A DNA stretch of 64,000 bases from Fallopia convolvulus (taxonomy: Eukaryota > Streptophyta > Magnoliopsida > Caryophyllales > Polygonaceae): positions 25,047,328-25,111,327 of the forward strand of contig OZ024728.1 in the NCBI GenBank assembly GCA_964016875.1, given 5' to 3'. The notes under the pieces are model-generated. The model saw nothing but the letters and a program-made list of their open reading frames with translations. It did not search any database and was not told the DNA's origin. This document shows, piece by piece, positions 46,040 to 56,004 of the stretch. The translations under genes were made by a program, and so were the position numbers. How positions within the stretch are numbered: the stretch's first letter is position 1; each line of letters starts with the position of its first letter.

Positions 46040-47742
46040 CGTTTTTGTAAGTTATAAAAAGTGTTTGTATATGTTTTAGTTAAAAACTATATATAAATGG
46101 TATTCCATTCAAAGGAATTAAAATCCTATTAGAAAACTAATAAACCCTTTTAAAAAATAATTAAATTTTAAATAAATACAAATTAACAAAACATTACTGA
46201 AATTTTTATCAATGTACACAAGAGGGCATCAAAACAACAATTGGTCAATAGAGTCTGAAGAATGAAGCTTTAGGGATGTAACTATGGAAAGAACCAGACC
46301 ACAAATGGGTGTTTTTGTGAGACAAGTCAAAACCTGTTGCATCACCAAAGATATTAGTGGACGACAACACTATTCAGTCATTATCTTGAATAGCTCATTT
46401 AGATATAGGGAAAATGAATGAAACTTCAGTCAATCTCTTGAAGGTTTTAAAGATTTTGTTGTTCCCTTAACACAAATTAGTGAAAGACAACACTACGGAC
46501 TTCTAACTAAAATATATAAGGGTCATAAAGCATGACCAAGGGTTGCAAATTTTTTATACATAGCATGACCAAGGATTGTTACCATTTGCCTACTTTTCAC
46601 TTCTTCTAAATCTTTCATTAATTACTCTTCATTATTCAATTTTATCTTACATTACATTCTTATTTTTGAGCTTTTAGTATTTTATTTTTCTCTTATATTA
46701 CAATCTTTTTACTAATTACCTTGTCTTTCTTTCTTAATTACAATTTTCTCTATAAAATATGGATGGATTATATGACCATATTTTTGGTTCACAAGAGACT
46801 ATGCCGCCCATGTGCCGCCAACGATGATGCCCGCTTCCGTTCCTCCCCAAAAAAATGTGGGAGAACCAGAATTGTCTCAACCACCATCATCATCGACCAC
46901 TTGAGAGCTTCAATTCGAAATTATTTTTTCTCTTATTATTTTCTTCCTTTTCAAGTTTGGAAAGAATTTCTATGGAGAACTAAAAACTCTGAATTCATTC
47001 TAGTTGAAGCCTTTGGATTCAAGTAAGTTGTGAGATTCTAATTTCAAGTTTATTCTTTTGGTTGAAAAGCACACAAAAAATTTAGCAAAGTTAAAAGAAT
47101 TATCATATATATTATGAATTTTAAACTAAATTTATAAATTGATATACCTTGGTCAAAATGTATCAATTTTTTATAAAACAAAAACAAAAAAGTTAAAAGA
47201 ATAAGTTTTACAGGAGATTAAATGTGAAAATAGTCACATAATGGGATAACTTATTAGGAGACTGGAAAAATTAAGCAAAATTGGGAAAAACAAAATAAAA
47301 AAGTACCTTCACTCCTAGTAAATTGATTGTTCTAATTATATATATAGTTTGGTTCAAAATTATATATACAACATGAAATAGTACAAATTATAAAATATTT
47401 ACCCTATAAAGTAAGAATTTTAAACTTATTTTTTTATAATATATCCTAAAAACATATTAAAAAAAATTGTTAAATTTTAAAATATTAAGCTTTAGATCAT
47501 TGTTATATTCTGATGGGCCGATCACAAATATGCCCATTTATTTCTTTATTTTTTTATCTGTCGGGCCTGTGTGTAAACAAGCCCAAGTTCATTAACTATA
47601 GTTTATTAGTGTTTGTTAACAACGAATTGATGTATAGTTGCCTAGAAAAAACAGTATAGTTTATATAAAGAATTTCCCTTTAGCCAGCACGAAGGTCTAT
47701 AACAGCTGGTGATGAAGAAGCTCGTGAAAAAGCCTGCACTTG
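46040..47742. other. Helitron-1 non-coding 3' part
   Basis: AT-rich, no recognisable gene. A 101-codon frame at 46721-47026 has no identifiable homology; its LRASIRNYFF-like end might be another captured fragment, but this is unsupported. Confidence 0.4.
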
Positions 47743-48170
47743 GCCCTTTCTCTCTCTGCGAAAATGGCTCTCCTCGCGCGCCCCGCCACCCATTCGGGCA
47801 TCCTTGCCGCATTCCGATCTGCCGCTTCCATCCGCACGACGATCCCCATCCTATCATCGACCTCCCAAGCGGTGCCGTATGCCAGCGCCCCTCCCCCTGC
47901 CTCGCCTACGCCGGATATGTCGAAGGCGGCGAAGTTCGTAATCTCGAAGGTGGACGATTGCTGAATTGGGCCCGGCGCGGGTCCATCTGGCACATGACCT
48001 TCGGCCTGGCCTGCTGTGCCGTCGAGATGATGCACACCGCCTGACCGGCGCCTCTCGCTACGATCTCGACCGTTTCGGCGTCATTTTCAAGCCCAACCCT
48101 CGCCAGTCCGATTGCATGATGTCGCTGGTATCCTCACCAACAAGATGGCTCTTCCTCTCAGAAAGTAATG
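47743..48170 (+). pseudogene. Captured fragment of NDUFS7/PSST (mitochondrial complex I 20-kDa subunit)
   Basis: Starts MALLARPATHSG at 47743, a mitochondrial-presequence-like Ser/Ala/Pro-rich N-terminus. It passes through KFVISKVDD, then in other frames LNWARRGSIWHMTFGLACCAVEMMH (the tandem Cys of the 4Fe-4S cluster N2 site), RYDLDRFGVIFKPNPRQSDCM and LTNKMALPLRK. The match stops at a GTAATG splice-donor-like site near 48166, well before the remaining cluster-binding Cys residues. Frame breaks after KVDD, after EMMHT and after DCM. The family protein passes electrons to ubiquinone in complex I; this piece cannot. A genomic fragment carried by the Helitron is the best reading. Confidence 0.9.
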
Positions 48171-48599
48171 CCTCTATTTCTTTTCTCCTCTTTCTTTTGG
48201 TTAGGAACTTAGGGCAGGATTCCAATTGGATGGAATTTCGTTGCATGTTCTTTTGTGATGAGCTGAAAATAATTTCTAGGGTTTTGTAATCCTTTATGAC
48301 TTTGCTAGATGCTACCAAAGCATCAATTGTGGAAAAGAATTTGTTTTGGGAAGTGTTAAGAGGGAAAGGTGTGTGAGTGTCAGTGTGATCAGTCAAATTT
48401 GTTGTGGGGACTTGCACATTTATAATCTCCAGCTTCCATGGAACTTACTATTTTGTTCTTTTGATGATGATAGTGAATGGAAGGCTATTGTAGACGAGTT
48501 TATACAAGGAGGTAGAGATCTTGTAGGTTGGAACTTGATAATTATTTTCAAGCTTCGGTTGTCTATAGAATTTCATGTTTATGATCTTCTTATCATATG

Positions 48600-49990
48600 A
48601 CACTTATTTTGTTGCAAAACCATTCGTCCATGGAGAAGCTACACCTGACTCAGTCAATCCATCTGTTGTTGAAGATGAAGAAGAAGAAGAAGAAGAAGAA
48701 GAAGAAGAAGAAGACCTTCCTTCTCCTCCAATGGACGAATGTGCCTTTTTCACTGCAGGGAATATTGATTTCGCACAGGTACATGGCTCTTGTTGTTCTC
48801 TCTTTTGTGATCTTAGTAGTTTTAAAGCTTTTTCTTGTTCATCCGGGACTAACTAAATTTTTTCTACTAGTTGTGGTGTTCATTCAAATTACGTGAAGTT
48901 CTTTGATGGCATTGGATGACGATGGAAGTGAGTGGAACTACTACCTATGTATTGCACATTTAATATATGTAGATTTTTGCTACTTGGTTCTTATTTTGGA
49001 TTCCACACTTTTGAAGATCATGATTTTGATTGGGTAATTTTTTTTAATCTTCGTAATAGCGGGGAATTCAACAAGAACCAGGAGGTTGGAAGAAAGCCTT
49101 TTTTGGTTAAACCCGAACAACCTCCTAAAGAGGAAATTGTGCCGCCAAAGGAAGAGAAAGTTTGACAACCAATGAAACAAGAATTAGTACCTAAAGCAAT
49201 TAACAAGCCTTTGAATCAAGCATCTGACCAGGTAGACCTATAAAATCTAATGTGGAGCAAAGGGTCTATCCATCACAAATAAGAAATCAGACAAACCCAA
49301 TGTCCCAAGGAACTCAACTATACAATCAGAGGTAAACAATATTATCAACAACTTCTACTGTGGCAAGATTGATGAGTTTGGGCTCTATGCTCACCATCAA
49401 CTTTCTTGTCTATTCAGAACATAAGGTGTTCAACTGAAGATCTTGTCCAAGATAAAATGGAAGCCACAAAAAGAAGACTTCAAGAAAGATACCAAGAAGC
49501 TAAGGATGGTATTTCACTTTCTCATGAGTCATGACTGTAAATGCTTTCTGATTCTTCTGATCATGTGGTATCTCATGACTCATAATATCAGTTTTGGGAG
49601 GAATCCTCTTGATAGTTCTCATTGAAATGAGATAGAGTTGGAATTGGGCTTTCATTCCTTTTAGGATGAAACCTTTTAATATATCATGAGTCATGAAAAT
49701 GGGACGAGCCATTCTTAAAAATACGCCAACTGCATGTGTCACCCTTAGCAAACTAATGGCCATAGTGTGTAAGTTGGGCTATTTAACTACGATTTTTAAT
49801 TAATTTGTAACTATGTTCTTCAAATGGATATAGTAATGACTTTGAATTGTACTTAATTTCTTATTTTAATTGGATTAACAGCCAAGAGGCAGAGGACAGT
49901 ACAAGTTGTGGAAATACATGATCTTCCAAAGCAGGGTCTTGGTTAGAGAAATCCATAGAACAAATTTGGAAATCCTAATAGGAAGTGTGC
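48600..49990 (+). pseudogene. Exon-like fragments of an unrecognised acidic/Lys-Glu-rich protein
   Basis: Several short plausibly coding stretches on the + strand: an acidic block coded by a GAA/GAG microsatellite (48680-48712) followed by DLPSPPMDECAFFTAGNIDF; then QEVGRKPFLVKPEQPPKEEI (49080-49145); CSTEDLVQDKMEATKRRLQE (about 49425-49480); and KRQRTVQVVEIHDLPKQGLG (about 49885-49945). Gaps between them look like introns. They could be exons of one nuclear protein gene. I do not recognise it. Confidence 0.45.
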
Positions 49991-50496
49991 GAATGCACGA
50001 AGATAAATCCTCGTGAACTGGTGCTCCTCCATTGTAACGGCTTCACCGCTTATAGAGCTGTGATATTCAAGAGGCTCTTACCCTTCACATAGCATAGTAG
50101 AGGTCCATTCTAAACTCAACCCTTTGTATTTTTTCCAATTGAAAAATCTATTTGAAATGAAAGAGAAGGTTCATACTGAGACTGAAGGCAAGTTCAATAG
50201 GAAGATTTGCTTAAAAAAACCTTCCCTTTTATTTTTTCAAGGGAGAGTCTTTATATGAATCCAAATCATTGTCTGTTTAGTCGAGATTATTTTTGATTCC
50301 TGGGCTGTTGAACTTGCACCTAAAATGCTTGCACTTGAAAAAAGGAGAAAATATTTAGTGTTAAAAAATCTAGATTATCAATAGTTATCATTGCAGTTCT
50401 TTTATAGCACATTTGAACTTTAATGGTGACTACTTTGAACTTGCTTTCTTTATATTCTTGCTCACATGTAACTTTTGTGTTTGATTCTCAGTACCC

Positions 50497-51346
50497 TATA
50501 GGGATGGATTCTGGAAAGTTCATTCGTGGCATTGAGGCCTCAAAAACGAAAGAAATTGATTGGGTTGCGCCTCTTCCCGCACATCTCGCTCTCGCACACA
50601 TTTTCTCATCCACCAGAAGATTCGGGGGAGTGGTTATGCTTTGCCCGAGACAGTGACAGTAATCATAGGCCCTGCTAAGTCTGGAAAGTCGACGCTGCTT
50701 AGTGCTCTTGCATGTATATTGTCAAAGTGCTAGCTGATTTGAGTTCATGAAGTAAAGCTAAATTACGAAGATCTTGTCTATTTTTCAAGAAGGTTGCCTC
50801 AATCGGCTAGAATATTTGGGGAAGTCTTTGTGAATGGTGCAAAGTGTCACCTTCCTTATGGGACTTGTGTGAGTTAGATTTTTCTTTTTCCAAATTTCTG
50901 TTCTTTTACTGAATTCTTGCATTCTGACTTTTAGTAAGTGTAGGTGTCTAGATTAATTGGACCAACTTCAGTTTAATATGTGATAGGTGTCAATGTTATC
51001 TCATTTAAAAAAATTCATTTGATAATTGTGATTTTCATATGCAGGGATATGTTGAAAGAGAACAACACTTATTGGGTCATTAACTGTTAGGGAGTTTCTT
51101 TACTACTCTGCACTACTTCAGCTTCCTGGATTCTCGAGTTAAAAGAAGGGTGTGGTGGAGGATGCTGTTCTTGCAATGTCATTGGGTGACTATGCCAACA
51201 AATTGATAGGTGGGCAATGTTATATGAAGGGTCTTCATAGTGGTGAGCGTAGGCGACTTAGCATTGCCCGGGAGCTTCTGATGAGACCACATATCTTATT
51301 TATAGATGAGCCTCTCTATCATCTTGACAGGTTTGCCTAATTCAAC
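50497..51346 (+). pseudogene. Captured fragment of an ABCG-type ABC transporter (ABCG3-like)
   Basis: Three exon-like parts cover much of one nucleotide-binding domain: GYALPETVTVIIGPAKSGKS with the Walker A motif (about 50634-50700), GEVFVNGAK..LPYGT (about 50818-50870), and VEREQ/LTVREFLYYSALLQLPGF followed by VVEDAVLAMSLGDYANKLIGG, the signature SGERRRLSIARELLMRP and Walker B ILFIDEP (about 51050-51330). The wording of these motifs is closest to plant ABCG3. The transmembrane domain is absent. There are stops and frame changes (for example after PGFSS near 51140). Transport cannot be supported. Confidence 0.88.
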
Positions 51347-51792
51347 TTCAGTCCTAGTGAAACATTTGATTTTTCGTATTATGGCCTTTTTGTGTCTTAT
51401 TACTTGTCAAAAAGTAGGAGTATTCGTGACCATATCCCTGGGATTGCGTGCTCTTATGTCCTATCCATTGAGCTTTGATTTTAGAGTTAGAAGGGCATTG
51501 ATATTTTCTTTAGAAAACTGTCAAATTTTGGGAAATTCGATTCTCTTGGGTAACTGCAAACATTTTTTTAAAATCTCCTATTTTTCTTGTGCCAAATATA
51601 CTATTTTCGTGCAAGCTCTTAATCAGGTTGTTTAATGACGGAGCTTAAACACTAAAGGCGAATTGAACTTAATCAGGTTGTTGAGATAATCTGTCTAATA
51701 CGTTTTCTGGTATACCAAGTGTTTATAGTATCTTGTTACGTATTATTATTATTATTATTTATTTTTGTTGATATTCTGAACACTTCTTGCAG

Positions 51793-51857
51793 CGCTAGAG
51801 ATTCTTGTGGAAAACAGAATTACTGGGCTCCCTGTGGTGGATGATGATTGGAAGTTG
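51793..51857 (+). pseudogene. Captured single exon of a CBS-domain protein (CBSX-like)
   Basis: 65 bp between an AG acceptor (51791-51792) and a GTAAGC donor (51858). It encodes ALEILVENRITGLPVVDDDW, typical of the start of a CBS domain in plant CBSX-type proteins. It stands alone between the ABC transporter and reductase fragments. Confidence 0.75.
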
Positions 51858-51869
51858 GTAAGCTTTGTG

Positions 51870-52870
51870 GTGTTATATTCGAAAAGCAAGATTCTGATCA
51901 TGGGAGGCACCGGAAAGCTAGGCAAGGTCATCGTTGAAGCCAGCCTGAAAGCCGGGCATCCGACTTTCATACTCATCCGAGAATCTTCGGCTTTTGTTGC
52001 GGCCAAATCCGCCCTCATTGACAAGTTGGAATGGTTTTGATCCATGTGAGTTTCTCTTATGGCTCATTAGTAAAATCAAACCTAGAAAATACAAGTCTCA
52101 GTTAGGTTGTTGGTTTTTGATGTTTTGGGGTTTGCATTGGTGATTTGATCCAATGTGAAGGGAGATGTAAATGATCATGAGAGTTTGGTGAAAGCAGTCA
52201 AGCAAGTGGATGTGGCGATCTCTTCCATTGGAGGGTTCAATATTGATGATCAAGTCAACATTATAACAGCCATTAAGGAAGCTAGGCAATATCAAGGCAA
52301 GCAAATTTGATTTTTATGTTGTCTTATCATCAACTTTAGTTATACCCGTAATTCAATGTTGACCAAAAACTCTTAAGAGGAAAAAAATTATGGAAACCAT
52401 ACGTTTTCCCTGTATTAGTGTGGTTTTTGTTTCCGGTGTCTATGTAACATAGTTAAGTTGGATAACTTAGCTTTAGTTGGATTCATTTACAAGTTATTAT
52501 TACAAGCATTAAGAGGCAAGTTTGATTTGTTCCTATTGACTTGCTAATCCAATTAACTTATCTCACAACCAAAAGATGATGGTTTTCACTTTTCAAAGAT
52601 TCATTCCTTCAGAATTCGGGTGTGATGTGGACTGGGCCCATGCTTTGAGCCCGGCTGTAGAGTTCCTCGGCAAGAAGGCGAAGATCAGGAGAGCTGTCGA
52701 GGCGGAAGGGATTCCTTACACGCACATCTACTGCTACGGCTTTGCTGGATACTATTTGCCTACTTTGCCTCAGGAAAATGTCAGTGCTCCTCCTACAGAC
52801 AAAGTTGTCATATTGGGAGATGGGGCCCGGCTTGTCTCTTGTATGTTAAAAGTGAACGGAGGCGGACTAT
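51870..52870 (+). pseudogene. Captured fragment of a phenylcoumaran benzylic ether / isoflavone-reductase-like NmrA-family gene
   Basis: Three exon-like parts: the NAD(P)-binding start KSKILIMGGTGKLGKVIVEA (51880-52040, glycine-rich GGTGxxG with Tyr-Ile replaced by Lys-Leu), GDVNDHESLVKAVKQVDVAI (52161-52300), and RFIPSEFGCDVDWAH...KKAKIRRAVEAEGIPYTHI to KVVILGDGA (about 52597-52830). The Lys of KAKIRR corresponds to the conserved catalytic Lys of this family. The C-terminal substrate part is missing. These enzymes reduce lignan- and isoflavonoid-type substrates; this remnant lacks its ends and has a stop after LEWF. Confidence 0.88.
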
Positions 52871-52879
52871 ATTTATAGT

Positions 52880-54363
52880 GGAATGAACTTGGGCCTCACG
52901 TATCCTAGAAGATAGAATTTGAGCAGGCTGTGTGCATAGGATGAATAATTTTCAAAAGGTGAAAAGATAATGTCATCATTAAAAAAATGGGGAAATGGGA
53001 CATATGATTAGAAGAAATTTAAAGTACGGCCGCTCTTATAAATGCAAAGTCATTATTTGTGACTGCCTCTTCATTCACACATGGCTCCATATCATAGAAG
53101 CTACAATTATCGAGGTTAACTTCCTTAAAGGATTAGATGTAATGATTGGGTTCATGGCTCCGCCCTTTTTTTCCAGAATTTACGTGTATTTGTGGATTGT
53201 TTTTTTTCCAGAATTTACGTGTATTTGTGGATTTTTATTCATGGCAGCAATCATTCTCCACTAGCCTAACAAATACAAAAAATTATACACATATATCAAC
53301 GCAACCCCAATTTTAAGAGCGTTTACCAAGAAAGTCAAATACCCAAAGCAATATACATCAATAGCTAGATATCACAAAGCCCAAATAAAATAAAACAATT
53401 ATATTACCACATCAACGTACATCTCAATAGATATAAATCACAAACATAATAAAAAAAAATAATATGGTAGGACATGCAATTTAGAAGCATAAATATTAAA
53501 AGTTGGATACCTCGCGATGAAAATGGGTGTATACACCTACATATTACAAAACTAAATTGTCATCAGTCAACATCAAAATATAAGAATGAATAATAATATG
53601 TATTAATATAAAATTAAAATGAAAGAACTAAAAAAAATTATCATGAGCCAATAACAAAATCAAAGAAGCTCAATATACAAAATAAAATGAGATGCAAAGA
53701 ATGAACAATTATAAGAAGCATGCAAGGTCTTAACTACTAAAATCTAAAAGATACGTCGGCAATTATTGTACTGTGAAATATTTGAGAGAGGAACTTGAGA
53801 AAGCTGAACTGATTTCGTTGATTCTTTACAATGAATTGTACAATCTATTTATAGCCAAAGTTTGGCTTGCATGACAAGTTCAGCCGTATAAAGTTGAAAG
53901 AAATTGAAGACAGTAATTGCCGTAATGATTGTCAGACTAATAAAACAAAAGTGTCTAATAAAGCAAAAGTATGTAAAGGCGTGTACAAAATGCACTGCAT
54001 AATTATTTTACACATTTTAAATACAATCATTGCAATCATTGAGTAATAAATGCAATCATTGAGTGCTATGGAAGACAACAATAAAAGCCAAATCAAAGAG
54101 GTGCATGAAAGTTAGCCGCCGCAATCCGTTTTTTTTTGGCAAATCAGCAAGCAGCTGCCGCAATCATTGAATAATAAATGCAATGATTGAATAATTATTA
54201 AATGCAATAAATTAGTAAAACCAGATTTATTTTATTTAACATAACACATTTGACCAATCACAAATCAAAATTTTCAATTACTACAATGATTAGTATTGAA
54301 TTGTATAGATTACTGTTCATGCAGGATCCTCCCTTTTATAGTATTATAGATTATAGATATAGA
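52880..54363. other. Helitron-1 5' part, non-coding
   Basis: AT-rich. A 33-bp tandem duplication (TTTCCAGAATTTACGTGTAT units) is at about 53172-53237. On the minus strand, GGCTATAAATAGATTG near 53855 resembles a core promoter. Short repeats of AATGCAATCATTGA type occur at 54015-54210. Confidence 0.45.
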
Positions 54364-54613
54364 TTTGGGCTAAGAAAAGTCGACGAGAAAATTGATGCCC
54401 AGTAGGCCCAAAAGCAATACCCTGACACCGAAATTGCATTCGAAATTTCAAGAAACAAACCCGTTTCTTCCTCGGACGGATCCCGTAATCGCGAAAGTCC
54501 ACTGTTCAGCCCCGCACCTCAAGCAGAAACTTCAGGTTTCGACGAGAAGGAAACGGCGGGTTTCGATTCCCCAATTTGATCTTTCACTGCAACTAAACAA
54601 GATCATCCTTTCA
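54364..54613 (+). promoter_or_regulatory. Promoter and 5' UTR region of the hAT-derived gene
   Basis: 250 bp between the Helitron-1 end and the start codon. It includes AGTAGGCCCAAAAG (54400-54413), with a GGCCCA element common in promoters of housekeeping plant genes, and a less AT-rich 5' UTR-like stretch. No obvious TATA box remains, so the Helitron may have displaced further promoter sequence. Confidence 0.5.
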
Positions 54614-55969
54614 ATGCCTCCCCAATCCGGTAAGCCCCACCACTCTCCGGATTTATCCCGCAAACCGTATGTTTGTTTCTTGATTTTAATACTAGTTTCC
54701 CCCTTCCCCTCCTAGAATGGATCGATGATGCTAATTGTTGGCGAGTTGGAAGGGAAAAATATTGAAAGGTTATATGGCTTTCAATTTTAGTTCAATAAAA
54801 GAAGGTTGAATTTCATTATTAAACTTGAAATGGATGCCTTTTTCTTTCTCCTGATGAAATGGAGGACATTTTGCTATTGACATATGGGGTTTTCTCTTGT
54901 GGGGAACCAAGTTTCTATATTATCACTATCCGTTGTGTACCAAAATTCTGCATAACATTGCTGAAATAGCTTTGTTTTGTGTTGATGTGAATGCACCCTG
55001 AATATCAGTTTGCATTTGCATAAAAATTGTTCCAGAGCTATATCAAACTAGTGAAAAAAGAATTATAGTTCCCCCTATTTTTTTTAGAGAAAAAAATAGA
55101 AATAATTGTTCTGCAAGGTTTATCCTCTCAGTGCAATGTCCAATGGGTATGTTTATGATCTGCACTGAGGTCAATTGATAGTATATAAGCATAATAAGTT
55201 GATAACCATAAGATAAGCATGATGTGATTTGAACCCATCAAGAATATACAATTTCCCTCAACAATTTTAGCAATGATCAACCATGTACAAATTGTAGATT
55301 TTAGTTGGCCATTCTTGTCATTGGGTGTACTTGTAGTTGCGGTTTTGACCATTCTTGTATCAAAAAGTACATGATTGATTAGGGATGAATGAAACTGTGT
55401 TGTGATCAAAAACGGTTATAGGAAACTGCATGTTATTGCATAAATTTTTCCATGTTGGATTATGTCTACATTCCAGACACAAGACAGATTGTTTTCTCTG
55501 ATTTTTCACAATGAATTAAGCTTAATTAGCTTGCTTTGCCCCAGTGTTTAAAAAGGCAAGGCGCGCTTGGCCATGGCCATCGCCTGCATCAGGCAAGGCA
55601 AGGCTGCCTTCAAGATGCGATGCCCAGGCATACCCAAGTGCCAGGCGATGCCCTTGTCCAGATTTACTTCAAAACTGCAATTAAAATTAATTTAAAATTG
55701 TTGGCTTGTCTTTTAAATTGTTATCTTTTTAATGGATCTTTAAATTATCAATCTTTCTCAAATATAAATATAGTTATTTCCTTGTTATCGTTTCAAGATA
55801 TCTTTTTAATGCAATTCGATATTTCCAAGAAAAAATTTCTATTTCAATTTCCTCTAATTTTTTTCTTCAAAACTTTTTTATTTTAAGTGCCAGGCGATAC
55901 AGCCATTCAGTCGCTTGATACTCTTCATACACGACATTCCCTCTTTCTCTCCTTACATGACAAAGTTCT

Positions 55970-56004
<35 letters not shown>

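Larger units (their letters stand above)
46009..54363 (-). mobile_element. Helitron-1: gene-fragment-carrying Helitron, 8,355 bp
   Basis: The minus strand begins TCTATATCTATAATCTATAA (from 54363) and ends CTAG (46012-46009), with a perfect 9-bp-stem hairpin GCCGCGTGC-aac-GCACGCGGC six bases before the end (46019-46039). The flanks are A (46008) and T (54364). No Rep/helicase gene is seen, so it is non-autonomous. Inside, on the opposite strand to the element, lie exon-intron fragments of at least four unrelated genes. Ends this consistent are unlikely by chance, but an alternative 5' end slightly inside (near 54352) is possible because the end is made of short TATAGAT repeats. Confidence 0.82.

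Noticed and set aside
47743..48170. A working NDUFS7 gene
   Set aside because: Frame breaks, no C-terminal half, and location inside a Helitron among other gene fragments.
49500..49720. A MITE with CATGAGTCATGA ends
   Set aside because: The TCATGAGTCATGA motif occurs near both ends, but the inverted repeats do not extend further and no target duplication was found.
50497..51346. A complete ABC transporter gene
   Set aside because: Only parts of the nucleotide-binding domain are present, with stops and no membrane domain.
53780..53900. A solo copia-type LTR with promoter on the minus strand
   Set aside because: A TATA-like box and leader-like sequence are visible, but I found neither LTR borders nor a target duplication.
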